Shown here piece after piece: positions 48,608-59,984 of a stretch of 64,000 nucleotides of DNA. The stretch comes from Caprella mutica (Eukaryota > Arthropoda > Malacostraca > Amphipoda > Caprellidae), in assembly GCA_947561585.1 (NCBI GenBank), contig CANNZV010001037.1, positions 62,001 to 126,000 of the forward strand, given 5' to 3'. Within the stretch, counting starts at the first letter, position 1, and the number at the start of each line of letters is the position of its first letter. The notes beneath the pieces are model-generated. The model did no database searches. It was not told the DNA's origin and worked only from the letters and a program-made list of their open reading frames with translations. A program made the position numbers and the translations under genes.

Positions 48608-48735
48608 TGTATTTTATTTCTGTAAGAGCAATCCAGTTGCGAGTTCCCAGAACTCTTACATGGCCTCCAAAACCACCCCTTACAGCCAGCCATCGCCCGC
48701 CTGGTTGTGACACCACAACCGTGATAATGGCAACC
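48608..48735 (-). pseudogene. GC-rich patch faintly like a nuclear-receptor zinc finger
   Basis: Minus-strand reading gives CHYHGCGVTT followed by AGCKGWFWR and ends LDCSYRNK, then a stop after a few codons. The order HYG..VTT..GCKGFF-R..C..RNK recalls the first zinc finger of nuclear hormone receptors. The second conserved cysteine pair is missing, Arg replaces a Cys, and there is no second finger. The patch is far richer in GC than its surroundings. It could equally be chance. I see no paired exon. Confidence 0.2.
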
Positions 48736-49371
48736 GGTAACACTCAAAGCATGCAAACACACAAGAGGTTTTAGGAAGCAAAAATCACAAAACAATACAC
48801 AAGCCGCAACTTGCTTGCTTTTACAGCAAAATAAACACTGCGTAGTTTACTTCTAAAGCAAATTTACGCTAGTACAAAAGAAGTACTTTTTTTTTTGTTT
48901 AAAAAGACAATATTTTTCCATTAAAAACAAGAGTACTTAAACCGCCTACTTTTAGGCAACTAGCGAAAACGTTACTTTATTACACTCTGTTACCAATCCA
49001 AGATGGCCTGAGACGCACGGAGCTAAGTGACACATCCACCACATACGAGATCTCAATCCTTACTGTCACAGACCAATGAATACTAAGATGTCCCAATACA
49101 GTCTTTTGAAAAATCTAGCGACTGATGGCACGTTTTACATATGGGTCTGTGACGTATGGAATATTCTTACCACTTTCGCCAGACAAGTATCTTTCTGAAC
49201 CATTTCCACAATTTAGGTTTTCAAATGGCATCCTGGCTTCAAAACTTTCACAATTATGTGAGATTTACAGAGTTGCTATATAACAGTTTAAATCATAGGT
49301 GTGGTGTTAATTTATAGATTCAATTATACTGTTTTTAATTCATGAATTAGCTAATTCAAGCTTTAGGTAAC

Positions 49372-50378
49372 CAGGATTTTTTTTACCGGCAGGCCAAATT
49401 GCCAATTACCAACTATGGCTGGCTTAGGGTGCTAGTGGCTGGCTGCTTATGTATTTTTTCTACTGGGTAGGTATTCAGTACCAGACTCTAAACAGGGGTT
49501 AATTGTACCATAAAGAATTTTTATAGATCTATGATCTATCTTTGAATCATTCCATAGGGCATACCTAGGGGCGGCCTAGGGCTAGATCATAACTCATAAG
49601 TAGGTATGAATGAAATGCTCAAAATTCCATGTTATGACTTATGATGTTACCATTTTCTAAATTCTAAGTAGATATGCCATGTTTCATTGCATGCCATTCT
49701 GCAAAGCATGCACAATAAGTCTCCATATATTTAATTTTTGGGGCAATAATTTTGTCTCCAAAGATTTTCAAATTTCTCTCTAAAAACCAAAATGACTAAA
49801 AATTTCAAAATTCTCTCCACTAATTACATGTAAACTATAAACATAGAAATTATTTAGGAAATTGTTGCCACATATTTCATTAGACTAATTTCAAGGCCTC
49901 ATTAGAGTTAGACATTAGTTGTTGGATAAACTTCAAATCTTCATGCATCTTTTGCAGGCTGCCTGAGGATGGATTGCAAGTCAATTAAATAGTCAATTAA
50001 TTAACTTGCAATGGTGCAACCCAGTTTGAAAAATATGACAGGATCTGTGGACAGTGGATTAATCCTGTGTCCAAGGGCTAGGGTTACGCATATAAATTGC
50101 GGCCCTTTAATTTTTAATTGCGGCCCTCTCAAGAGACTCTCTGAAAGATTCTGAACCGAAATTACATTTAAATGGCATAGCTATCAAAAGAAACGCAGTG
50201 CATGCTATAATTTCTTAATATAAGTTTTTAACGTGTGTTTTGAAGGTATGATGTTTCTGTTGTTATAGGCCGCAGTTTGTTAGTGTGCCGCAATTTACCT
50301 GCTTGACCCTATATAATTCCTATGCTCCCATGTTTTTTGCTGCGCCCAAGTCCACATTTCTGCAACAAAAAAATCCTG
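49372..50378. mobile_element. Candidate hAT-like element with CAGGATTTTTTT ends
   Basis: CAGGATTTTTTT at the left and reversed at the right, each followed by G-plus-GCAG-like sequence. The similarity fades after about 20 bp and no 8-bp duplication is evident, so this is weak. It would contain the MITE at 50078-50312. Confidence 0.3.
50078..50312 (-). mobile_element. hAT-like MITE, second copy (inverted)
   Basis: The ends CTAGGGTTACGCATATAAAT and (reversed) ATAGGGTCAAGCAGGTAAAT match the 46360 element. Its inside (GGCCCTCTCAAGAGACTCTC, ATAGCTATCAAAAG) is the reverse complement of that copy. No clear target duplication survives. Confidence 0.7.
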
Positions 50379-51419
50379 GCTCTGAGGAGACATTCTTTTC
50401 AGACTTGATGGCAACCAGCCAATGTTTCAAATTGTGTTAGGAAAGTCGCCAGTTTGAGGAAAAAATGGACCTAAGTCGCCACATTTAACTCCTTTTAAAG
50501 TAGATATTATCATATTTGGCGTCTTAATAGTGAAGAATTTACAGTTCATTCATTAAATTTAATTCATTATGTTCCATGTCAGATGCATACAGCATGTGCA
50601 TCCTCTATGCCAATTTTATTAGTGATTCAACTGTCAATTACAGTTTTTTTTAATCACAGTCAAAGTCCTCAATATATTGGCATCTTTGTGCTACTTTGAA
50701 AAATTTCAGCCATGATTCAGAGTAATTTCCATTAAAGCCAAATAATTGGCTAACATTTCAAATCTCAGATAGGTATGTCTAGGTATTGACTTGAATTTTT
50801 TTGAAATTCTTATTTTCCCCATGTTAAACAGTTAATTTTGGCTTAGAAACTTCAAAACAAGCCAAGGGTGTCTTGGCTCAAATTTTGTGGGCTCAAATAT
50901 TGGGTTACAGATGTCCATCCATCATCTGGAAACACAGCTACTAAATCAATAAACTGTAAAGCTAAAATTCTATTTAAAATTTTAATTTCTATCATGATAT
51001 ATGATCCTAAAGTTCCAATGTCAAATCTTCAAAAAATACTAAAATTGGTTCGGAGTAGAATTATTGTAAGTTTAGTTCAAAATTGATAGCCTATGAAACA
51101 TGGGAAGTCACCACTGCAGTGAGAAAATGAATTGGTACCTATGCTTGTTAAACCCAGGTCACCACGTTTGATATAATTAAAGTGATATTTGGTTCCCTAA
51201 TGATCTGTATTAGCCTGTATATTTATGAACTAGATTCTAGAATATCTCTTGTACAATTTTAATTGCCCAGAATGCAGCCAATAGCCTTCTCGGGTCATGC
51301 TTTATTTAATATTTAAATGACATAAATTACTTTCTATTAATTAATAAAAGTTAATTTGATGTTATTATACCTGGGTAATTTGCTAGTCTAAATTAATTTA
51401 ACATTTTATTACTTTTCAG

Positions 51420-51596
51420 GGCACACAGAGATAATGGAGTTGCATCAGCAATTAGCTATTCTTCCCCAGCAGCGGCGACCTGTCCTTGTTAAAAGGCAAC
51501 AGCCATGGCTCTACATTTGCTTCTCAGACTGTAAAGGAGTGACCAAGAACTAAGAGGTTCTTTTCAAAAACTTTCAATGTTGTTGACAACACACAG
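51420..51596 (+). other. Exon-like segment with good splice sites, closed in all frames
   Basis: It is preceded by TTACTTTTCAG and followed by GTGAGT, 177 bp, GC-richer than flanks. The three plus frames all contain stops; the longest piece starts ATGGAGTTGCATCAGC and gives 39 codons. It could be an untranslated or non-coding-RNA exon, a last coding exon with a spliced 3' UTR, or chance. No partner exon identified. Confidence 0.25.
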
Positions 51597-52642
51597 GTGA
51601 GTTAACTCAACTAATCTTTTGGCTTGGACTTGAAAAGTTGAGATGGTTAGCTATGATTCATACTAGCATCAGCACTAGGAATTTTTTAAAAACAAGATAA
51701 TCTGATATTGTATATTGACTACCTACCTCATGTTCAAACTAGTTATATATAGCTACTATTCAAATGATTATATCTTTTAAATCCATTTCTAAATATGGAG
51801 TCAGATGATAGCCAGGCCAGCTTTTCTAAGAAGAGACAACTCAACTATTAGCGATGCGGAATGAAAATTAGGAGATTCATTTTATTTTTGCCATATTTTA
51901 TTTCGGATTCAGAATTTATTATATATTCTAAATATTTTTAGTTGCAAGTTTTTGAAGAAATTGTGTAGCTACTAGCATCTTAATCTTTTTCAAGTGAAAT
52001 AGAAGCACATTATTACAATCTCGGTTCATAGAAAAACCGTGATAATGAATTAAGTTTGGTTATAATAGAATATTTATATATGCATCAACATTTAATATAT
52101 TTAATTTGCACTTCCAAGTTCCTTCTTTCCCTGCATCTTCATCTTTTTTATCATCCCAATTTAAGTAAAGAGATAAATCCGAACTCGTATTGTCACATTT
52201 TACTATGTTACATAAAGTTTAATTGCCACCATTTGAAGTAATTTAATTATTATTAAAATATAAAGTGAGATTACCGCTACAGAATTAATTTGTGTTTATG
52301 AAATATTATTATATTTATCCAGAAGTGTAGAAGACTGTTTATACCAGCTAGAGTATTATATTCTTTGTAGTGAAATTTGTACCTGAAATAGATTGCATTT
52401 CTAACTGAATATATTTTCTTTTGGGCAGTATTTATCTTTCACTTGATAATTATAAAATTTATTCCGTTGAAATTTAAGGAATTTTGACATAGCAATCACA
52501 TTTAATCTTTAAATAAACTGTGTCTTAATTTTATACTTTTTAAAAGAAGTTACTAAGTTTTAGTTGAACTTAAATATTATAGCCTAGAAAACTAGATTTA
52601 TGATTTTTCCATCAGTTTCTCCTGAACATCTTGCCATAGGTC

Positions 52643-53060
52643 TGTATAGAAAACAGTTTCTTTCTTTTTTGGCTAAATGACGTCACGCACCCATAATTCA
52701 TATTAATTTTAGTCTACATTTAGTGAAAATACGTTATCAATTCGCCTTCAAATTTCAATTAGTTCACCATAAAATAATTTCCTAGAAAATTAGGTTAATA
52801 AAATTAGTTTTCCTTGAAAAACTTGCTGTATAGAAAACTATTTTATTTTCTATTTTGATCGATGACGTCATGCACCCATACCTAATTCTAATGTACATTA
52901 ATTAAAAATGATTATAATTCGACGTTTTAATTTTGAATTAGTTCACCCTTAAATAATATAGAAAACTAGATCGAATAAATTAGTTTCCCCATGTACAACT
53001 TGGTGTATAGAAAACTATTATATTTTCTATTTCAACGGATGACGTCACGCACCCATAATT
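52643..53060. repeat. Tandem repeat of about 180 bp, each unit with TGACGTCA
   Basis: TGACGTCA (a perfect CRE/ATF site) plus GCACCCATA occurs at 52678, 52863 and 53040. The shared surroundings are TGTATAGAAAACT before it and CAATTAGTTCACC after it. Periods are 185 and 177 bp. Confidence 0.8.
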
Positions 53061-53341
53061 CTCTGATTGGTTCACGCGCACGCTTGATTCAAATCAGTGA
53101 GTTTTGATGTCCACGTAGCATTGGAACATCTTAGTATTCATTGGTCTGTGTTACTGTCGCCTCTCTGTCATTCCAAACACAGCTGAATCTGGCCATCTGG
53201 CCGCACTGCAGTTATTATCCGCGAGTGTAATTAAATCTCACACAAAAAATAATCAATTCAATTGATTATCCACTGCTAAATAATGCAGTATGCACATAGT
53301 GATGTACTTGTTATTTTCATAATAGAAATATAACAATACAG

Positions 53342-54474
53342 GTGTCGTGGTTAGGAACAAGACGATGGGACAGTTTTTAATTTTTTATTCTTGACCACGT
53401 GTTATAGTATACGTAACTAAGAACAAAAGACCTAAGTTAGAATACTTAAACATTTAAGATAGCTAGGTAGTACATTTGACACCTAAGAAAAAAAAAATAA
53501 TAGACAGCAGACACAAAACTAGAATATAGAACTGACAGAATATCGAATAGACAGAATATTGAATTGACAGAATATCGAATTGACAGAATATCGAAATAGT
53601 AGACCATCAAAAATAGTAGACCATCAAAAATAGCAAACTAAATAAATAGCAAACTAAATAAATAGCAAACTAAATAAACAGTAAACTAAATAAATAATAG
53701 ACTAGATTAATAAATAATAGACTAGATTAATAAATAATAGACTAGATTAATAAATAATAGACTAAATAAATAATAGAGTGCAAATATAAGCGAGGTAATC
53801 TAACTTAACCCTTTAGCGAGCCACTTTTTTTTCTTCTTTGACTTTGAAAATAAAATTTAATAACTTTTTTTGAGTTTAGACATCAGTGAAGATATAAAAA
53901 TCATTTGATTGGAATTTTTTCTAATTTATAAAAAAAATTGAAGAGGACACATATGGCAAGTTGGTCCCATGGGACTACTAAATTAAAGGAGACACGAGTG
54001 TCCACCTCGTCGCTAAAGGATTAAATATGCTCACCCTACGAACCGAAATCTTTAACTATTCGGCTTCAAATTTTAATAACTTTAATATAGTTTAGGTGAA
54101 ACCGAAATGTTTAAACGATGAAAATTAGAGCTAGTTTTAGTTTATAACTACTCTGTGATAAGGAGTTTCAACAATTCAGACCACATTTTAAATTTTATGA
54201 TGAATATCTATATAAACTAAATAAATAAAAAAGACAATCTAATAACGATATAAAAGTTATAAAAATACCAAATACTATATAGGTACTTACAGACGATAAT
54301 TATTGGAGAGGAACAAGGATGGAAGCTGTGTTCCATAGAACTTTAGCAATATTTATGACATTAGAAATTTTATAGACCAATATCAACTACCTAATAATGG
54401 TTCCAATATTTTCAGGCTTCTAAAATTAATTAAATACGAATATAAATGAATAGAAACAAGGGGCATTCACAACA
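53342..54474 (-). repeat. Probable BEL/Pao LTR (3' LTR; element on minus strand)
   Basis: After the pol stop the minus strand reads GGGGAGTGTTGTGAATGC, a usual BEL-type junction in which the LTR begins TGTTGTGAA. A matching ACA end fits CCACGACA at 53342-53349. No second LTR exists here to confirm the bounds. It contains short tandem repeats at 53530-53775. Confidence 0.45.
53530..53775. repeat. Run of short tandem repeats in the putative LTR
   Basis: Three adjoining arrays: GACAGAATATCGAATT-type, AATAGCAAACTAAATA-type and AATAATAGACTAGATTAAT-type, three to four copies each. Confidence 0.8.
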
Positions 54475-54487
54475 CTCCCCACCACTT

Positions 54488-55455
54488 TTATTCCTCTCCG
54501 GAAAACGGAATTAAAAGTATCGTGTCAATAATGGCTCTAACAAGGGTTCTCCGCCTTGAGCCAGTGAGGTCTATGGAGACTGTCCTGACAATCCCATCCT
54601 CGCTCTTCTTGACATCACTTATTATTCCAACGGGCCAGCGGTTGCGTTTTGATTTGTCCTTCAATAGGACAACATCCCCAACTCTGGAGTTTCTCTCTTT
54701 CCGTAACCACTTCTGTCTAGTATTTAATAGGTGTAAATGCTCTTTCTTCCACCTGAACCAAAACTGGTCTGCTAAGTACTTTACTCTTCTCCACCTCATT
54801 CTTCCGTACTGTAAAACATCTTTCTCGGTGAAAGTTTCTAATCGAGGTGGATTAGGGTCTTCTTTCAAACTGATAAGCATGGACGGTGACAATGGGGCTC
54901 TAAGGATTGGATTGGGTGAAAAATCATGGAAGGGAGTATTATTCACTATAGTTGAAGCTTCTTGAAAGAGAGTCATCATTTCGTCACGTGATAGAAGACG
55001 ACTATGTAGTTGCCTCAAACTATATGATAGAGCACTCCTAATGGCTCCGACTTTCCGTTCCCATACACCACCATGGCTGCTGGCGCCAGGTGTTGTCAAT
55101 TCCCAATCAATATTGTGGTTTTCAGCTGCTTTCACTAATTCGATGAAATCTACATCTTCCATTTCGTTTTTGGCACCCAGAAAATTAGTACCTCTGTCAC
55201 TCCTTATTTTCCCCTGATAGACCAAAATTTACGGAGTGCATTTTTGAAACTGTTAGTATCCATATAGAAAAGTGGTTCGACATGAACAGCTCTACTAAGT
55301 AAACATGTGAATAGTAAACTCCACATTTTCTTGCATGGTGAACTTCTTCTAGTTGTCTGACCGTCATGAATGTAGTATGGTCTGAAAACGTCTATACCGA
55401 CATTAGTGAATGGCGGAACTTGTTCTATTCTATCTCTTGGTAGTTCTGCCATCAT
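54488..55455 (-). pseudogene. BEL/Pao integrase and C-terminal DUF5641-like domain, frameshifted
   Basis: Minus strand. The upstream piece (55455-55204) has GIDVF with the first catalytic Asp and LLSRAVHVE. The downstream piece (55225-54488) has SDRGTNF with the second Asp and SHGGVWERKVG with the Glu of the DDE triad. It ends WPVGIISDV..DGIVRTVSIDLT, the C-terminal domain of BEL integrases. The two pieces are in different frames, so the enzyme is broken near 55210. Its role was insertion of element DNA. Confidence 0.85.
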
Positions 55456-56699
55456 CTGCTGCTGAAAGGTTCATCTGAGTAATCTGCACACGAAACAGTC
55501 CGCGATTATTTTTCTAACGATCTTCAATCCTTCTATTATGTAACACCCTTTTTCTCTTAGGATCCCGTTAGTTATATGGCGACCTGAGTAAAGCGTCTTA
55601 TGGTGAACATCGTGAAGCAAAGCAAGTTACAGGGTGGTTATTGGGTAGTAAGAGTGGGTGCTTCAGATGATATGGAATTTCTTCGGATTTCCCAAGTCTG
55701 CCTCCTACTCTCATCAAGCCATTTATATCCAGAAAGGGTGACAATTTTGCAAGATTGTTCTTATCGGCAAGGCACCTGTTTTTGACCAAGTTCTTAATCT
55801 CTCTACCAAAGCTTTCACTTTGTGCCTCACTTATCATATGTTTAACAACATATTCTGATGAGACGCAAGGATTTTTTGCTGCAAGGTGCTCTCCCCGACG
55901 TTGACGACTTCTATCTAACGTATTCAGAGTCTTCAACACGAATTTCATTATCCGTATAACTTTGTTGAAATCTGAAATTCTATTGCATAGCTGTGTTCCA
56001 ATTGACGTGTCCGCAGAGTCTTCTTTAGTAACCAGAATTACTTTATGCTCTATTTCTTCTGGTAATTTCTCATTTGAAATTAATTCTCTAGTTTCTCCAT
56101 ATGTGCTAGGGGTCTTCCACAAAAAGGACGGACCTTTCAGCCAAACAGTTTGTAGTAAATCACAACAGGTATGTGGTCGCGTGCCAATGTCTGCAGGATT
56201 GTCTGCCGTTCCTATGAAATTCCATTGCTGGGGTCTTGTAAAGGAAAGGATAGTTTCAACACGGCGAGTGACATATCTCTTAAACAATTTTTCTGTATTA
56301 GATATGTATCCTAGAAAAACCTTAGAGTCCGTGTAAAACTGCATCTTCTCAGAAGGAATGCCTAGTTCTACAGAAATCTTTCTTGCAGCGAGAGTTGCTT
56401 CCACACCAGCACACAGTTCAAGTCTATGTATAGAACTAGCCATCCTAGGAGCCACTTTCGCATTTGCCATTAAGAAACTATTGTGATCTTGACTGGTTTC
56501 TTGATTGAATGTAGGAGATGTAGCATATAGCATCTTTGGAGGCGTAACAGAATAGGTATACTGTCTGATCAGTAGTTTCGTCGAAGTTCATAGGAACGTA
56601 ACTTCGATATACTCTCAGCAAACCTAAATCATTTATATTCTTAACCCATGAATCCCACTGTGGTTTGTAGTCATTTGGTAGAGGATCATCCCAATCATA
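55456..56699 (-). pseudogene. BEL/Pao RNase H and zinc-binding region, frameshifted
   Basis: Reading runs WDDPLPNDYKPQWDSWV, YRSYVPMNFDE, FCYASKDA, then after a frame change FLMANAKVAPRM, IHRLELCAGVEA (Glu), QFYTDSKVFLGY (Asp) and ADNPADIGTR. These are RNase H landmarks of BEL pol. The downstream part carries the H2C2-like region (VGGRLGKSEEIPY, LKHPLLLPNNHPV, KIIADCFVC). Frame breaks lie near 56533 and 55598. Confidence 0.85.
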
Positions 56700-56825
56700 T
56701 TTATTTATTTTATTTCCTCAAAAAACCCTTACAAAGAAGTAGAAGAGTCGGGTTAGTCTCTTCTACTCCATCTATCAATACAGGGGAAATTCATTAAAAA
56801 TTTGAAAGAGGGCCCGGGTTTAAGA
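56700..56825 (-). mobile_element. Short insertion with an A-rich tail in the BEL remnant
   Basis: About 125 bp that does not fit the pol reading. On the minus strand it ends in GGAAATAAAATAAATAAATA, a LINE/SINE-type tail. No family assigned. Confidence 0.4.
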
Positions 56826-58142
56826 TTGAAGATTTTGGAGGCAATATTAATCTTTGAAACAACTTCCCACCCAATGCAACCGGAGCACTAAATCCTATTG
56901 GGTCGAAATTCGAACCATTCACAGAAAGTATCCCACGCTTATTGAATGGTTTGACAGGGAATTCATTTCGGAGAGACAAAGAATTTTTTTTTACGTGCCA
57001 TGTGATACCAAAAGTAGAGGTTATCCCGTCATGACAGGCGAATATGACCCTATATTCAATACTTGTCTACCACATCTGAATTAGATGTTATTTTGGGAAT
57101 TTTTATGTTTTTATGAGCCAAAAGATCTATGGCACCAGAAAGAGTACTTACAGCCTCACTGGGAGTGGATGAAGAACCCAAGCCATCATCGACGTACCTA
57201 CAATCTTCAATTAACGTCCTCGAAGAATCGGGAGCAAGTGATAGGGAGTGACGCGCTGCATATCTTAAACCAAAGTTGGCCACTGCAGGACTACTGCAGC
57301 TAGCAAACACGTGAACCATTGCCTGAAATGACACGAGTTGGTTAGCAGGGTTGTTATCTTTGAACCAAAAAAATCTTAATAAATTAGTGTGTTCTGGCTC
57401 AACAGAAAACAATGAAACATATTTTCGATATCGCAAGAAAACCCAACTTGTCTACATCTAAATCTCATAAGTACCCCGATTAACAAATTATTGTTGTCTG
57501 GTCCCTGATATAGCTTGTCATTATGAGAAACTCCGTGATAAGACGCGCTACTATCGAATACAATCCTACATTTTCCTTTTTTAGGGTGACTAACTGGAAA
57601 TACCGACAGGTACCATACTTTCCCTTCTTCGTAATTTAATGAATCGTCAACTAACTCAGTTACGTGACCAGCGGTTATATAATCACCCGTAACAGTTAAA
57701 CATTGTTCTGATTTTACAGGATCTCTTTTTAATCTATTCAAAGTGTTGAAAGTTCGCTTGAATACTGGAGATTTATTTTCAGGAAAGGAGTAATCTTTAA
57801 AGGGGAGTGGCAATTGTAGATTTCCTAAATCGTTAACAGCAATAGAATTATTCATGATGCTAACGAATTCACTATTGTTCCGAGATAAACCTAGCATTTC
57901 ATCATCAATAAGTTCAGGATTCGCATAATTTTCAAATTCTATATGCGCTTGAAAGGGTTCGGGGTGAATCTCTGTTCTTAGGACTATCTTTCTATCCTTA
58001 CAATTTCCAGCAATAAGTCCTACCAAAGCCCATCCCAAGGATTTATTATATACAAAAGGTGCTACTTTCCCATAAGACCTCGTGAACATAGCTGGTCCGC
58101 AATTAGCCCCAACTAACAATAAAACTTTATAATCACCTACAC
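56826..58142 (-). pseudogene. BEL/Pao protease end and reverse transcriptase, frameshifted and 5'-truncated
   Basis: 58142-57376 holds LLVGANCGPAMF and LGWALVGLIAG (end of protease region), then WYLSVFPVSHPKKGKCRIVF and GVLMRFRCRQVGFSCDIENM (RT fingers and palm). 57436-57056 holds DCRYVDDGLGSS, the intact YVDD catalytic box. 56979-56826 holds VKPFNKRGILSVNGSNFDPI and ALGGKLFQRLILP (thumb). All three are in different frames. No gag or 5' LTR follows; sequence after 58142 is unrelated. The catalytic box survives but the element is dead. Confidence 0.88.
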
Positions 58143-58504
58143 TACTTTAAAACCTTTCAGTTAAATGTGATATGTGGCTATGGGTTTTAACAATATCTCT
58201 TGTCCAAATGATATTACATATGTATAGATGAATTTCCATATAAGTGTATAAATCACTTAACAATATTCTACATAATTATTGGTTTAACTTTATGGTATTT
58301 ACTTTAACTTAATTAATTAACTCATATATGATGTTATTGCTGCATTATTTGCGACAGTTTTATTAATTCTATGTTAATCCTATTTTCTGTGTACAATTAT
58401 CAAAGTCAAAGGTGTAAACCTCTGGGAGCATAACTGCCCACTTATGGATGGAGGGAAGAAATACCTCAAGGAACTTCACACGGAACACCATTCTGTCGGT
58501 ATTC
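58143..58504. other. Gene-free junction between BEL and gag remnants
   Basis: AT-rich; nothing supported. Confidence 0.4.
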
Positions 58505-58675
58505 ACCTCCATCCTAGCTAGCACCGAAGCGCTTCAGGTTGTCCACATAGACGTCCACGGCCCCGCCAGGTAACAACTGACGAGACGTGAAACGTCTATA
58601 TGCCTCCTGCCGGAACATACCGTACTGAGAGAGCAGTACCCCTTTTACTACCTCCCACTGGGAGGCTTCCGACGG
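58505..58675 (-). pseudogene. Gypsy-type gag fragment
   Basis: The minus-strand reading SQWEVVKGVLLSQYGM, FRQEAYRRFTSRQLLPGG, AVDVYVDNLKRFG fits the capsid region of Gypsy-type gag (W..VK..L..Y..EAY..F..R.L.PG.AVDVY...L.R). It is stopped by TAG at its C end and replaced by a short array at its N end, so only about 55 codons remain. Confidence 0.65.
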
Positions 58676-58806
58676 TTGACAGACGCTTCGCCGACAGACG
58701 TTTCGTCGACAGACGTTTCGTCGACAGACGTTTCGTCGACAGACGTTTCGTCGACAGACGTTTCGTCGACAAGACGTTTCGTCCACAAGACGTTTCGTCG
58801 ACAAAT
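58676..58806. repeat. Solo short array, unit GACAGACGTTTCGTC
   Basis: About eight copies of a 15-bp unit containing SalI-like GTCGAC joints. It directly abuts the gag fragment. ORFs on both strands across it are artefacts. No inverted partner found. Confidence 0.85.
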
Positions 58807-59939
58807 TTTCGTAAAATGGATATTAACACACTCTAATGTTACAAAACATGTACTTTAACTGAATAATATATCACACGATCAAATTTTGAAATAGAATACT
58901 AGTAAGGAGGAAAACTATTAAATTATTTCAATCGTTTGTCTACTTTAATACTAAACCAAAACTATTCAATAATTACAAATTATTTTTAAGTAAGTTGAAA
59001 AATTGTATACATGCAAGACAAAAGTAAAAAATATATATCATATATATCGCATCAAATAATATCATTGAAATCTAAATGACTGTATCCACACACAAAGAGC
59101 ATTCTTAAATTTAATTCTTTGTCTATAAGTAGCCTCGTATCACAACTGCCTATAAGTATCTTGCCGTGTTGGCTTGGGGAAATGTGTCGTTTCGAGTACA
59201 GGCATCTCCCGCTTTAGTTAACAAATCACGACTCAGTTTAGTTACCAAACGGTAACTAAAGCGAATAAGAGTATCAAGAAATTTATAATTGTCACTCCTC
59301 GAATATATATATCTCATTTTCTATGAGATATAGAAAGAAGATTTCATTTAGAGTTATTAACTTATTAGAGTACTATGCATATAAGCATATTATTAATAAT
59401 ATACAGTCTTTCATTGTTTGTGACTGTGATGAAAAAGTTTAAAGTTGTGCATCTATTAAATGTTTTAAAATCCATCCATAGCATAACTCTCACTCAGTAT
59501 AGGTGAGTAATTAAAAGATACTTAGATTTCTATAATTATTGTGCTACATCTAACAAACCGCAATTTCATGCTCCTTGAAACGTTTTTGGTAGTAGGGTAC
59601 TAAGTTCCAAGTTATTGATTGGTTCTACAATTTCGGACACGTCAGAAAAGAAAATATTATAATTATTATTTAACTTCTATTCTAACTGGTATCATGGATA
59701 CCAATTGAAATAAAAGTTAAATAATGATTATTATATAAAGATTTTTGAGTGTTCGAAAATATGGAACCGTGCGATAACACGGAACTTACCCTAAAATAGG
59801 ACATGTTGAATTTATGAACCAATTGCTTCTAATAACCTCATCTGGATTATAATTTTGATGTTTTTTTAGTTACCGTGAAATAATCACAGAAAATTGTCTA
59901 CGTTTTCTATGTCTACAAACTGTTCTTATTTTTTTTTAA
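58807..59939. other. Gene-free AT-rich interval
   Basis: No gene or element is supported here. Confidence 0.45.
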
Positions 59940-59984
59940 AGGCCCCCTGCCAGGAGAAGCAAACCTCCTTTAAATAATTTAAAA

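Larger units (their letters stand above)
48975..53240. repeat. Distant inverted repeat pair (possible old 4.3-kb TIR element)
   Basis: Segment 49072-49098 (CAGACCAATGAATACTAAGA and on) is the reverse complement of about 53126-53152. Further out, ATTACACTC and GATGGCC strings also recur in inverted order. The arms are diverged in between. Either an old transposon or two inverted copies of a repeat. Confidence 0.4.

Noticed and set aside
58514..58858. Overlapping ORFs on both strands in the GACAGACGTTTCGTC array
   Set aside because: A 15-bp period keeps all frames open; only the gag-like C-terminal part of 58514-58675 has family resemblance.
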